This document shows, piece after piece, positions 11,419 to 23,729 of a DNA stretch of 64,000 bases. A program made the position numbers and the translations under genes. This stretch comes from Jacaranda mimosifolia (taxonomy: Eukaryota; Streptophyta; Magnoliopsida; Lamiales; Bignoniaceae): positions 27,195,744 to 27,259,743 of the forward strand of contig CM032123.1 of the NCBI GenBank assembly GCA_018894105.1. The letters run 5' to 3'. Every line of letters starts with the position of its first letter. Position 1 is the stretch's first letter. The notes under the pieces are model-generated. The model was not told where the DNA came from. It saw only the letters and a program-made list of their open reading frames with translations, and searched no databases.

Positions 11419-11764
11419 ATTGAGTTTGAACAAAAGATAAAATAGAAGACTTACTAAGTTGTGAAAAGTGAAAATAACTCAATGAGCTCAAGAAGGCAAT
11501 GAAGGCTTGGAATTCGACCTCTTGGAATGCCATAAAAGTGAAAATGAGAATTTTCACCACTCCTGTTTATAGGCCCGGCATGAGGCAACCGAAATGGCAA
11601 TAATAATTGAACAGCTATCGCTTGACGCTCCGCCTAACACAGAATAACTGCCATATTAAATGCACCAGAACCCTAGTTGATGTCCTTAGATTCTCATTGA
11701 TCTAATCCGATTCATAACTATTAGCTATTCCCATTTCTTTCTCGATGATACTCTCGATAAGGAC

Positions 11765-11784
11765 TCGGGAGTGGAAGGGACTCA
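11765..11784 (+). other. Polypurine tract of the Tat element
   Basis: The purine-rich run CGGGAGTGGAAGGGA ends four bases before the 3' LTR (start 11785). This is the position of the plus-strand DNA primer in LTR elements. Confidence 0.5.
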
Positions 11785-12565
11785 TGATATGGAATAGTCC
11801 AATAATCCCAGCCAAACATTACTCGACTAGGGCAGTACTGCACTAGATGGTGGCCCGACTATAGTAGGCCAAACCAACCAACCAGGTTTCGACATCTAAG
11901 ACCTTACCACCGCGGTAAGCATCGGCATTTTTCTTTTCAACCAAATCATGGTTGACCATAACTAGCACATACCCCGACCCTCATCTAACCTCAATAAGGT
12001 TACGTTTTTTGGATAGAGCATGGGAAGATATCCTACAGAAGTACTCGCCTCGACCAGGGAGGTCAAACCAAGGTGACAGCTCCTCAACCGCATTGAATAC
12101 TCCACCAGGCGACATGCCTTAACATTAATGGCGCATGCGACCACAGTACTACCTTTTCTCAGCTGCACCAGAGTGGTACACGCCAATAGTATACCACCAT
12201 GCCTTAAACTGTGCTACTTAGAATGGTATACAGTTGGGAGAAGACCTAAAGACCCTTAGGTGAAGACAACAATCCTTCATGCTTGGCAAGGGTATCTTAG
12301 ACTTACTAGCCACCTTGAGGATGTTATAAATATTCCATCAACTACCCTCAGCAAGGTATGCCATTTTCTATCTTATGGCCTCACTTTACTACTCATTTTT
12401 ATAGTCGATCCATATTGAGTTGAGCATCGCTCAACTAGCCTGATGTTTGCTGTTGATTGTAGAGCTCGACCCCTAACATCTTAGCAACTCATCCCTCAAA
12501 AACCTACTGGTCGATATTACTGGATTTCAGCCCAATACACTAATACATGATTTTCTCCCTCATCA
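11785..12565 (+). repeat. 3' LTR of the Tat element
   Basis: It begins TGATATGGAATAG and ends CCCTCATCA, and is followed by the right target duplication TATAT (12566-12570). It aligns to 972-1753 throughout, with many substitutions and several short indels (for example an extra ~20 bp after 12216 and a missing segment near 12430). Confidence 0.88.
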
Positions 12566-12570
12566 TATAT

Positions 12571-13106
12571 ATGTAGATGTCACTTGTGGTTTTCTTTCTT
12601 TCTTCTTCTTCTTCTTTTCTATTCTTTTATGAAAATAATAAATCAAAATATCAAAAATTAATCAAGTAAAATATTTTATAACAAAATATGCATTTCTTTT
12701 TAATAAAATAATAATAAAATTTTCCTCTTTTTCATTAAGCAAAATATTACGCTTTAATAACTCATTGCTAGTTCCATCACAAAATACATCAGATTGAGAG
12801 GTACTTGTTTGTTTAAAATTAAATTATGTTGATGACTTTAGGTGCGTGTGAGTGCATATGTGTGGGCACACAATTGAAAATTGAAAAAAGTGTAAATTTT
12901 ATATGATTTTATGGTATTACTCTTGAAAGTAGTGTATGAGATTCAGTAATATTGCATTATAATCACTTCATTGAAATTATAATATTAAAAAGATTTTATT
13001 TTTAAAAATAAAGTCTTACATTAGAATGTCCAAAACTAAATCAAATCAATAAATGGGAGAAGGAATATAATAACTCTAGTAATTACTATGTTTTATTTCC
13101 TTCATT
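12571..13106. other. AT-rich spacer between the Tat element and the Mutator-like region
   Basis: A TTC microsatellite-like run lies at about 12597-12620. The rest is AT-rich with no ORF, terminal repeat or RNA gene that I recognise. Confidence 0.4.
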
Positions 13107-13420
13107 CTTCATTGAAATATAGTTAAATAAATCTCGATTTGAATATTTAGGTTTGTCTCAATTTTTGGACATGAAAAAAAAGGATCCTAAGCTAAACTCA
13201 GTACCTTCTAATTAGTTAGAACACTATAAAAAAATTGGTTTGGTCATAAACCCCCAATTCTAATTTTACTTTTATGTTCAGTCCCCCACATGTTTTTTCT
13301 TTATCTACACTCCCTATTTCAAAATTAAACTTTGAGTCAACTTCCTACTTGTGACAGAAATACTAAAATGCTCTTGTCTTCAATTCAAAACACAAAAGCT
13401 CACATGCTTTTCATCTTTCA
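13107..13420. repeat. Left inverted terminal region of the probable MULE
   Basis: Its sequence aligns, with gaps, to the reverse complement of 23730-23912. The best-preserved parts are TTCATTGAAATATAG at 13110-13124 and the segment from about 13275 (TGTTCAGTCCCCC) to about 13372 (AAAATGCTCT). The left copy has extra sequence between these two blocks. Confidence 0.5.
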
Positions 13421-13616
13421 CATTTTCTAATCTCCTTTTCACGTTTTCTCTTCTTTTTTTTTTCCCTCCATTTCTGAAATTCTCATTACTATTATGTACT
13501 GCTTTCTCTCATTTCTTAACTTTTCTTCCACCATTGTTGTTGCGCAAGAAAAGAAGACCTTCAATTTTTCCCATATTTTCAGAGATTGGACTAGGTATTT
13601 CACTTTAGCAAGAAAT

Positions 13617-13885
13617 ATTTTATTTTCATAGAGATTTCATGGTTGCGACGTTGAAAAAACATATTTCTTAAATTTGTTTGTTTTGCTTGTCATTTTAGTT
13701 AATGGATATTGGTTTTGCTTTTTAGGAACCTTTATTTGATTGTCATCTATATTTTATTTTCATAGAGATATCTTTGGTTGTGAGATTAAAAAAAATTCTT
13801 AAAACTTTTTGCTTTTCCTGTCATTTTAGTTAATGCATAGTGGTTTTTTTTTTCAGAAACCCTAATTTGATTATCATCTATTTAA
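13617..13885. repeat. Two-copy tandem repeat, ~130 bp units
   Basis: The phrase TATTTTATTTTCATAGAGAT, then GGTTG(C/T)GA, TTTTGCTTxTCxTGTCATTTTAGTTAATG and GATTxTCATCTAT occurs twice, beginning near 13617 and 13749. The copies are diverged. No coding content was seen. Confidence 0.6.
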
Positions 13886-14540
13886 TTGCACCCATACCAA
13901 ATTATGATTTCAGTAACTGGTTCAGTATTATGTGTAAGTAATTATGATACCAAAATGCAAGCTTTTAGTACATTTTAGTTGTACTTGCAATACCTGAACC
14001 TTAATTATATATAATGAAATGTTCACATCTTTTTATTTATACTTATCTTTAATTACGCAGTTTGCTGATTGTGCATTCTATATTTTGTAGGGTAAAAATG
14101 AGGAAACCATTATCCCATATTTTTCATGTTTATAAACCTTAATTAATTAAGATTAGTGAATTATGTTAACCCTTTTAATGATTTATATTGTTTTGATCAT
14201 GACAAAATTACTCGAATTATGCACTGAATAGCATGCGTATTATCTACTGGAATTTGCTTTCGTGTTGTCTGCTGGAATCTATCATGCGCTGGAATTTACT
14301 TTCCATAAATAAAAGATCCTCTGCAGATTATAATTTGATTTGCATTCTTGTAACTTAGGTAAACAATCACATTGTGCTGTAATTATTTTACCATTCGTTG
14401 TTTAAGGTATTAATGCATGATTATCAAAGTTAACTTGTTTCCTTAATAATTTCCAGTGGATTCTTGCCTTAAAAATAACTTATAGCCATTGGATAATAGC
14501 ATATAAAAGTGAAACTATATAGCATTTTGAAGTGAATCAC
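13886..14540. other. AT-rich noncoding stretch inside the probable MULE
   Basis: No ORF, repeat family or RNA gene was recognised. Base composition is like that of the surrounding noncoding DNA. Confidence 0.35.
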
Positions 14541-14544
14541 TAGG

Positions 14545-15420
14545 TCGGGAAAGAACTTTGTTAAGTGTTTTTCAGAAGTTGTGCAATACTCTCTTGCACG
14601 TTCTTGTGCTTAATTGTTGCTTATTCTTTGCTATACGTGTGTTTTTGAGGGATCTTGTGGTGAAGAAGGTTAACTAAAGCTTGCCTTTGACGGACCTTGG
14701 GGAGACGAGGACAAGGTTGTTTGTATCTCAACGGACCTAGTGGTGAAGAAGGACAGGAATCGTACCCGCTCTCGAGAGGCCCCGTGAAGAGAACAAATCG
14801 GGCTTTGTTGCTTTAAGGACCTTTAGGTGAAGAAACCAATAGGGCGGTATTGCCTGGAGCTTTTTGTAGTGTTCTTGGTTCCGGTTTGAAAGAAAAGACT
14901 AGAGCTTGCCGTACGGAGTGACAACAACTCGTGCATCAATCCATAGAGGTTGTACAAGTGAATCTAGTAGAAGTTCCCCCGGACTTGTTCACAAATGGTT
15001 GGTTTCAACAGTGCTCTGGAACTTGACTCATCCCGTCTGGGATTCCAGTGTAGCTCTTTGCTAAGAGTTTGTTTTTCATCCTGCTAGGATGCTTTTGTTC
15101 CTTACACTTTCGTTACTGTCAAATTACTATTTTTATTTGTAAAAATATTCTTAGACACTTATTAATTTGACATGTTTAATCCTAAGTGGAAGCTTAGGTA
15201 GAGGACGTAGGTTTGCCGAATCTCTATAAATTCCACTGTCTTATTACTTCTATTTTACTGCTTTTCTTATAACTGATCCGATTAGTATCTTAACTGGTAC
15301 TTACAAATTCTAGTCAGTAACTAAAACTATTTTCTGCAAAAGACTTAAATAGTTTTTGAAAGGCCGAAAAGTATTTTGAGTGATAAAAGCCTAGTTTACC
15401 CCCCTCTTAGGCATATAATA
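14545..15420 (+). mobile_element. LTR-like fragment of a Ty1/copia-type element
   Basis: This GC-richer island (14640-15060) has the build of a plant copia LTR. It contains GGTAGAGGACGTAGGTTTGCCGAATCTCTATAAATTCC in pieces around 15195-15235, and ends in AAAGCCTAGTTTACCCCCCTCTTAGGC, a usual ending near the LTR/primer-site junction. A GGACCTxGTGGTGAAGAAG-like motif recurs at about 14650, 14692, 14741 and 14816. No primer site, coding region or partner LTR was found, so this is a solo LTR or fragment with approximate edges. Confidence 0.5.
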
Positions 15421-15479
15421 ATTCACAAATTATTTAAGAAATAATAAAATTTTACTTATTATAATTAATTTCTTTTTTG

Positions 15480-18186
15480 AAAAAGCTGAATAACAAAAAG
15501 AAAGAAATAAGAAACTAGCAACTAAGTAGATAAAGATAAAAATTTTCAGCACTTCTAGTCCTTTTAAAACCTAATTTATTAGGTTTTTTTCTCTACATCA
15601 CATTGAAACAACTTCTTCTACTCAACAATACACATTTAAACCTTCATATATTGCAAAATAATTTTCCTTAGAAAGTTCTCAATCTGTTCCTTTCCATTGA
15701 AGAAATCCCAAACGGTAGGGCAAAACAAGAATTGCTAAGAAATCTCAACATTGTCAACTCTTGTTCTCCCTTCTTCGTAGGTATGATTCCATATTTAAAT
15801 CATGATATAATCATAAGTTTTGGTTAAACTATATGTCATTGTATTTGTATTTTGTATGGATTTTATATTTGTGAAGTTTAATAGTTGATGCTATTAGGTT
15901 TTGATTTTCAAATTCTAGGGTTAGAAGTTTTACATAAGTTCATGAGTCAAATTTTGGTAATTTTATGTCAAAATTTTTCTGTATCAAACTAAATGTGATT
16001 AGAATATATCTGCAAATTTTCACATTTAAATAATATTTCTTGAATTTTATAAAAATATTGAAAATTTGCTGCCAAATTGAGTGACGAATCTAAATAGTTT
16101 CTCTTTAAAATTTTATTTATTCATTGAAACGAAAGAATTTTTAATTAAAATTTTTTATTATGAAACTTTTATGTGTTTATAATATTACTGTAAAACTTGA
16201 AAGTCATAAACCCTGTATTTATGTTTCTAAAAATCTTCGAGTATAACCGCTTTAATACTTGTTGAGTTGGATCACTATCTTGAATTTAAGGGATTTGCTA
16301 CTTATGATAATTAAAGTACCTTAATTTATTAATTTTTTGTAAAATTAATTTCAAACTTGTACAAAATTATCCAGTAATATTAGAATCCAACAAGGTTTTA
16401 TTTTATTTATGAAATATGTTGATGTACCATGTTAGAAATCTTTCTATAGAAAATGCCCTTTTATTTTCATGAGAACATTGTAATGCATTTTTCTCTTAGT
16501 TCCCAATTGAATTTGGAAAAGCTTTCAATGGATAAATTATAGATTTATCTCATAGATTTTTATAGGATTTTAAATCACCCTTCATTCGAGGCATGTTGTG
16601 AAAGTTATAGCTTAAATACAATCAACTGCCATATCAAAAAATTTCCTGAAAACTGGAAACCTGTTTTTACACCATTGCTGCCTATTGAACTTGATTTTTC
16701 TCTTCAATATTTGCCAATTTAGACTAGATTATAAACATAAAAGTTTTAGTACTCTTTCTTGACTTTCTAATGCCACAAGAATCAAGCCAATCGGATATAC
16801 AGAAAGAAAGTTATGAGTGATTCAACAAAGTATGTATGAAAAGATAAATTCTTGATAAGTTTTGGAGGTATTTACTAGACTAGTGACATATAGAATTTTT
16901 TTGTTAGCATTGGTTTTAGAGTTTTACTTATCATTGTCTTGATTTCTTGCATGAATTTGAGGTTAGAATTCATGAATCAAATCAGAATGTTGACTGCATT
17001 GAATACTACTCTTACATTAATAGGTTTTTTGGGACTTAAGTTATTAGGGTTGGCTCTTGATCCTATTGATAAGTACAATGAGTGCCTAAATTTACATATA
17101 ATATATTATAATACCTTACAAAATCCATAAGGTTATATACTGTAATGCATTCCATGAAACTTTTCTTCAGCTTACACTGCACTATAATTATATTCCACTG
17201 CACACATGAATTTCTTTATTTTATTTTTTGATGCAAGAAAAGTAATTTCTTTCGAAGCCATTGATATTATTTCATCATGATTTTAGACTAGTAGCAAAAT
17301 AAGATGATCAATACTGATGACTGGATTTACTATTACTGATATTGTTACTATTAGTTGGATCCAACTTGGTTTGGGTGTGTGAGGACTTCACTGGGCAGTA
17401 GTGGGCTTGCCGGTTGAACCCCAAGCCCCCATGGCGTAATCCTCCCAACACACAACAGAAACTGTTTGTGGCTGAGGTGGGTCGTAGGATTTCCCTAGGA
17501 CCTAGGCTTAGGCACTGTTTGGTAAGGTCACACCTTGCTCGGAACGATAAGGGACTGTTACGGTAGGAGTCATAAGGTTGACTAGCTACAACAAACATTG
17601 ATTTGATCACCACATTTAATTGTTGGCCGATTAAAAAATATTTACCGTTATATTTTGTTTTACTATTGTATAATGTACAATTGCTTTTCACAGTCTTGCA
17701 AATGTTTATAACCATTTTTCAGTGTTATTCAAGTATTTATAACCATTTCTCACTATTTTTCTCAAGTATTTATCACTTAGCATCTTTTGATCATAATGCA
17801 TTCTTGAACTCACATTGCACACACTTGACATTCACTAAGTTCTTTACTCACATTCTATTCTTCTTTAACTTCCTTCTGGCAAACCTAGACCCTAATCCTA
17901 GTGAGGAGGTGGGCCATCTTTCGATGAGAATGAGAACTAAAGTGTTTTGGACTTTTGTAGTAGTCTTAGCATTAGATGATGTTAGCTTGTTAGTTTCCGT
18001 ATGGATTTTAGTTGAGATTAGAGTATTGCCATTTGAGTTTTATGTTGCAAGATTTGTTAAATTTATTTTGAATACTCAGTTTTTTTTTTTGTTTAAGATT
18101 ATAATGTTGGGTTAGATGATCTCTATTTTTGGGATTGAGTTTCACGGCTCGAGACTAGACTGCATGGTTTGATTTTGGAGCATGAT
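15480..18186 (+). mobile_element. Degraded long Ty3/gypsy LTR-like sequence
   Basis: The 3' part resembles chromovirus-type long LTRs. It has a run of TTCTTTACTCACATTC, then an intron-acceptor-like CTTCTTTAACTTCC, AACCTAGACCCTA, GAGGAGGTGGGCCATC, and GAATGAGAACTAAAGTG (17835-17945). It closes in TTTTGATTTTGGAGCATGATA at 18168-18187, resembling the GGAGCGTGACA LTR end. A GC-richer segment at 17370-17570 is like the proline-codon-rich interior of such LTRs. The 5' edge is not defined and no internal coding region follows. Confidence 0.4.
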
Positions 18187-18700
18187 AACTATTATCTCGA
18201 TCTAGGTAGGATTTGTAGGGGGAAACAATTTTAACTCATGAGCACAGTTTGCTCTATTCTATGCTGAATGTTGATGTTTTATGGTCATTATTAGGATAAT
18301 TTAGTATTCATATTGAGTATTTGGATGATGATTTGGGATGTTCCTAATTTGCAAAGTAATTTGAATAATATGGATATTCGTTATTTGAATTATATGGATG
18401 CTCGTCGTATATACTAAAATTAAGAAAAAAATTCAGATGAAAATTGATATGAATATGAATATTATTACCAAGGTACAAGTTATAAATTGTTAATACATTA
18501 GTAATTTCAAGGCATATATAGTATTACATATGCATACTAATACTAATAATTTATAATGCAACATTAACAAGCTAAATTCAACCATAAGAAAAAGCAACTA
18601 TAAAAACACTCTAAAGATGTACTAGATTATGAAAATCATGTATAATGTATCTAGAATCAAGTACTAGAATTAAAAAAATGGTATTATTCTTAATCAATAC
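18187..18700. other. AT-rich stretch before the 450-bp array
   Basis: A short run of GGATATTCGTTATTTGAATTATATGGATG-like repeats sits at 18320-18410, possibly part of a small dispersed repeat. Nothing else was recognised. Confidence 0.35.
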
Positions 18701-21700
18701 ATTAGAAATTAAGTTAAATTTAATTATTTAAGTTATTTTTTAATGATCAAACCATTATTTTTTAGTCCTTCAACAGATATACTCATGATATATTGTTAGC
18801 TTTTTGATGGTGATTTCAAAATGGCACATATACCACATAGGTCAATGCTTTACATTAGTATAAATAAGAACACAAATATTTGGATGTGGGTACTTGTGTT
18901 CCCAACCATTTGCACATACACTATTACGACCTTTACTTGAATAAAAACATAATTTTATTGTATTAGATGGTCTTCCATGTTATTTCACGTGTCGAATTGA
19001 TGTAAATTCGGCCAAAAATAATAGTACAAAAACATGCCAAACAAGTACAAAACAAGGCAATTTTAGTACAAAAATGTAAAGATCTAGTATAAAAATCCCA
19101 AAAATTGGTATTTTTTTATGTCCATTTGTAGTAACATTCTTAGTGCATAGAAGATTAAGTTGAATTTAGTTAGTCAAGTCATTGTATGATTATCAAACCA
19201 TGATTTATTAGTTCTAAGACTAATATAGTTATGTGAGGTTCATTAGCTTTCGATGGTGATATTAGAAGGATACATTTACCACATACGATGATGGTTTATA
19301 CTGGTATGGATGAGAACACAAGTGGTTAGATGTGAGTATTTGTTTTTTCAACCATTTGCACATATATTATTACAATCATTACTTGAAGAAACATGATTTT
19401 ACTGTATTAGAAAGTTTTACGTGTTGTCTCATATATTGAATTCAGGTAAATTTGGTGAAAGAAAATAAGTATAGTACAAGGAGAATTCAGTACAAAAATG
19501 CAAAGATCCAATATAAAAATATCAAACTTCAGTATTTTTTATTTATTTATTTTCAGTATTTTTCTTAGAACATAAGCGATTAAATTGAATTTACTTGGAT
19601 AAAACATTGAATTCATTTAGCTCAAGCATAAATAATTTATATTAGTATGAATGAGAGCCCAAGTGGTTGGATATGGATATTTAAGTTCCAAACCATTTCA
19701 ACACGTCCTATCACGACCATTTCTTCACAAACCACAATTTTATCGCGTTAGGATGCCTTATATGTTGTTCCACCCATCAAATTGAGCCTCATCTCGGCCT
19801 TTGAAAAAGAAAGTACAGAAACATGCATAATAGGTACACAACATTTGCAAATTAAGTATTTAAAGGCAGTTCTGGAGTACATAAATGCCGAAAGTGACTA
19901 TTTTTTTGTGGATTTCTGGTATCATTCTCAACACATAAAGGACCAAGTTCAATTCGGCCTAATCTGGCCATTGCATGATCATAAGATCATGACGTATTAC
20001 TCCTGTGACTTATATAGTCATGATAGGTTCACTGGTTTTCGATGGTGGTGTCTGGGGGATTCATTTGGCTCATGCATCAATAGTTTATGCTACTATGAAT
20101 AAGAGGGCAAATGATTGGATGTGGGTGTTTAAGTTCCCAACCATTTCAACACATACTATCACGACCATTTCTTCACAAACATCGATTTTCTCCTATTAAG
20201 GTGCTTTATGTGTTGCTCCACGTATCGAATTGAGCCTCATCTCGGTCTTTGGAAAAGCAAGTACAAAAACATGCATAATAGGTACACAACATTTGCAAAT
20301 TAAGTACATAAACATAGTTATGGAGTACATAAATGCCAAAACTGGGTACTTTTTTTGCAAATTTCTTGTATCTTTCTCTGCACATAAAGGACTGAATTCA
20401 ATTCGGCCTAATATGCAACTGTATGATTATAAGACCATGACTTATTAGTCCTAGGACTCATACGGTCATAATAGGTTCATTGATTTTCAAAGGTGGTATT
20501 AAGAGGACTCATTTGGCTCATGCATCAATAGTTTATACTACTATGAATAAAAGCGCAAGTGGTTGGATATAGGTGTTTGAGTTCCCAACCATTTCAACAC
20601 ATACTATCACGATGATTTCTTCAACAAACCAGGATTTTGCCGCATTAGATTATCTTATGTGTTGTTCAATGTATTGAATTAAGCTTCAACTCAGTCTTTG
20701 AAAAAGCAAATATAGAAACACGCATAATAGGTACACAACATTTGCAAAGTACATAAACACAGTTATGGGGTACATAAATGCCAATACTAGGTATTTTTTC
20801 TTAGATTTCTGTTATCACTTTCAGTACATAAGAGATCAAGTTCAATTCGACTAATTTGGCCATTGCATGATCATAAGATCATGACGTATTAGTCCTATGA
20901 CTCATATTGTCATGATACGTTTATTGGTTTTCGATGGTGGTGTCATGAGGATTCGTTTGGCTCATGCATTAATGGTTTATACTACTATGAATAAGAGCGC
21001 AAATGATTGGATGTGGGTGTTTGAGTTTCCAACCATTTCAACACGTACTATCACGATCATTTCTTCACAAACTACGATTTTGTCCCGTTAGGGTGCCTTT
21101 TGTGTTGTTCCACGTATTGAATTGAGCCTTATCTTGGCCTTCATAAAAGAAAGTACAGAGACACGCATAGTAGGTATACAACATTTGCAAATTAAGTACA
21201 TAAACGCAGTTCTGGAGTACATAAATGCCAAAATTGGGTATTTTTTTTGCATATTTCTCGTATCATTCTCAACACATAAGGGACCGAGTTCAATTCAGTC
21301 TAATCTGGCCATTGCATATCCTAAGACTCATATGGTCATGATAAGTTCTCTGGTTTTTTATGGTGGTGTTAGGAGGATTCATTTGGATGCATCAATGTTT
21401 TATACTACTATAAATGAGAGAGCGCATGTGGTTGGATATAGGTGTTTGAGTTGTCAACCATTTCAACACATATTATCACGACGATTTCTTCAATAAACAA
21501 TAGTTTTCTTATGTTAAGGTGTCTTATGTATTATTCCACATATTGAATTGAGCCTCAACTCGATTTGTGAAAAAAGAAAATAGAGAAACACGCATAATAG
21601 GTGCATAACATTTGCAAATTAAGTCTATAAACACAGTTTTGGAGTGCATAAATGCCAATACTGGGTATGTTTTTTGGATTTTTGGTATCATTTTTAGCAC

Positions 21701-22230
21701 ATAAGGGATCGAGCTCAATTTTGCCTAATTTGGCCATTGCATGATCATAAGACCATGCCATATCATTCTTAGCACATTAGGGATTTATAGAACCATACAT
21801 GAATGGTTTCACATTACTATGAATGAGAGCGCAAGTTGTTGGATATGGTGTTAGTGTTCCAAACCATTTGAACACATGCATATCCAAACCATTTCTTCAA
21901 CAAACCATGATATTATTATGTTAGGGCCACTTATGTGTTGTTCTAAGCATCAAATTGAGCCTTATCTCAGCTTTTAGAAAAGCAAGTACTGAAACACGCA
22001 TACTAAGTACACAACCTTTGCATATTAAGTACATAAAGGTAGTTCTTGAGTACATAAATGCCAATACTGGGTACTTTTTCACGAATTTTCAATATCACTC
22101 TTAGCACATTAAGGATTTCTGGTACCATGTGTGAATGATTTTACACTACTACAAATGAGAGCGCAAGTGGTTGGATGTGGGTGTTTGTGTTCTAAATCAT
22201 TTCAACATATGTATATCCAAACTATTTCAT
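18700..22230. repeat. Tandem array of ~440-bp units (about eight copies)
   Basis: Recurring markers in fixed order are CATTGCATGATCATAAGA, TTTTCGATGGTGGTGT, ACTACTATGAATAAGAGCGC, GGTTGGATGTGGGTGTT, CCAACCATTTCAACAC, TTCTTCACAAAC, AATTGAGCCTCATCTCGG, and a string of AGTACA phrases. The phase marker appears near 18745, 19180, 19970, 20420, 20865, 21310 and 21735. The outer units are shorter and more diverged, and the last ones lose parts. Small ORFs inside (for example 19782-20102 and 20230-20448) recur only because the unit recurs. The array lies inside the probable MULE. Confidence 0.85.
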
Positions 22231-22689
22231 GAGGAAAATAAGATTTATGATTTGGGTATGGTCTTCTCTGCAATCTCATCTCCACAATACTAAAATTAGA
22301 AATCTATGCCAAACAAGAAATCTTGGTATAATATTTAAAATCTTCATATATTACAATATATGCAATACCAAACAATTCTGTAAAAGTACAGCATATATTG
22401 GTATATTAAAGTCCAACAATCTAAATCTAACATGTCCTTTTAAATGCAAAACTTAGCAGCTGTCATTGGTCCTTGAAAATCATGAAATCTTTCTTTCATT
22501 AATTGTGTCCCCTCTATGCACCATTTTCCCATGGATTAATCATAAAAAGCAAGATATTAGTTACAAAGTAATAATAAGAAGGTATATCAAGCATACATAT
22601 ACAACAAAAGGGTAAACAAATATGTCATTAAAGTCAAGTTAATCTAGCCAGTGGTAACTTCTTTGCATGTATGAGATAAATACTCAAAT

Positions 22690-23090
22690 AAACAAATCCA
22701 GTACTTAACATATCAGATATAAGTACTAAAATGAACAATTTCAGTATTCAATAAGGTAGAGCTAGGTACTGAAATGAATAATTTTAGTATTTAACATGAA
22801 AGAGCTAAGTACTAGAATGACCAAATATAGTATTTAAAGTAGAAGAGCAGTGAAAAACTGACAAATTCATTATTTAACATATAATCGTTAAGTTTTGAAA
22901 TGAACAAATTAAGTACTTTAAATAGAACAACTTAATGCTAAAGTAGCCAAATCCAATATTTTACATAAGAGAACAAGTAAGGAAAAATAGATAAGCTAAG
23001 TACTGTAGTAAGCATTTAACATAGAAAAACAAAGTACTGAATTTAACAAATCTAGTATTTAACATAGAAAAGCAAAGTAATAATAATGCA
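22690..23090. repeat. Tandem array of ~45-55-bp AGTACT-containing units
   Basis: About eight diverged copies of a phrase like TAAGTACTGAAATGAACAAAT followed by AGTATTTAACATAGAAAAG run up to the exon-like piece at 23164. The AGTAC motif is shared with the 440-bp array. Subterminal short repeats of this kind are often transposase-binding regions in DNA transposons; that role is inferred here. Confidence 0.7.
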
Positions 23091-23163
23091 AAGAGGTACC
23101 ACTTATGACAATGGAAGTATGCTAAACAATATATGAAATTAAAGATATGAAGTATTTACCTAT

Positions 23164-23430
23164 TCATATAGCTATTTTGCTTTCCTCGTCCACTATCTTT
23201 ACTTTTCCGCACAACCATCATATCAACTAAGGCCATCTTTAAGCACATATGTGGGCGAATCATATTGGACACATGCTTGTCAGCATTCAAAGTCACATAC
23301 ATTTTTTGATTGAGAGCAAGGTAAGGTATTGTGTGGAATTGAGGACAAATTTCACACTATTTTTTCTCAAGTTTGAAATACAACTCCATTAGGGTTATGC
23401 TCTTAAAAATGGACATGATATAGAGTTCCT
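23164..23430 (-). pseudogene. N-terminal (PB1-like) exon of a MULE transposase, remnant
   Basis: On the minus strand, from the ATG at about 23430, the frame reads MSIFKSITLMELYFKLEKK, a stop, then CEICPQFHTIPYL, MYVTLNADKHVSNMI and VDMMVVRKSKDSGRGK, ending at a TAA near 23165. The pattern (LMELxxKL, CEIC, a VTLxxDxDVxxM box, then VDxxVV) fits the PB1-like N-terminal domain of plant Mutator-family proteins. The downstream catalytic domain is not found. The match is by eye and short. Confidence 0.4.
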
Positions 23431-23729
23431 AATTGTACAAACAACATTCTAACAGTTGAGTTTGAAATTCTCCCACACTATTCAATATTTTTTCAAGCTA
23501 AAAAAAAAAAAGAAAATTACTGCTATGAAAGAGAAAAATGTCGCATTATCGTGCGAAAATAGAGAAAAAACTTTCTTCTTCCTACTAGAATATTGTAGGC
23601 TATTGCAAAAAAAAATAAAAAATTGAGGCCTGCATTTCGATGGGAGTGAAATAGAAAATAGAAGATGCAGAGAGAGAGAGAAGAGTTGAGAATTGGTTCA
23701 TGTTTAGAAATAAACAAAAAAAAAAGGCA

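Larger units (their letters stand above)
972..12565 (+). mobile_element. Tat-lineage Ty3/gypsy LTR retrotransposon, full length but decayed
   Basis: Two LTRs of about 782 bp (TG...CA) bracket an internal region of about 10 kb. The host pentamer TATAT is duplicated at 967-971 and 12566-12570. The gene order gag, protease, RT, RNase H, second RNase H, integrase identifies Ty3/gypsy. The second RNase H domain and the long antisense ORF between integrase and the 3' LTR are traits of the plant Tat clade (Retand-like elements). All frames carry many stops and frameshifts, and the LTRs differ at many positions, so this is an old, inactive copy. A hAT derivative (7273-7749) is inserted near the end of pol. 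Confidence 0.88.

Noticed and set aside
17308..17715. 135-codon minus-strand ORF
   Set aside because: It falls in the GC-richer part of a gypsy-like LTR, has no domain I recognise, and overlaps an opposite-strand frame of equal quality.
17603..18115. 170-codon plus-strand ORF rich in Phe and Leu
   Set aside because: It arises from T-rich LTR sequence; composition explains the residues and no motif is present.
19782..21496. Series of similar small ORFs (MSLISAFEKEST-type)
   Set aside because: They recur only because the 440-bp DNA unit recurs; start, stop and frame drift between units.
18700..23090. CRISPR-like repeat-spacer pattern
   Set aside because: Units are contiguous tandem repeats that vary throughout, with no constant short repeats and unique spacers; the DNA is of plant type.
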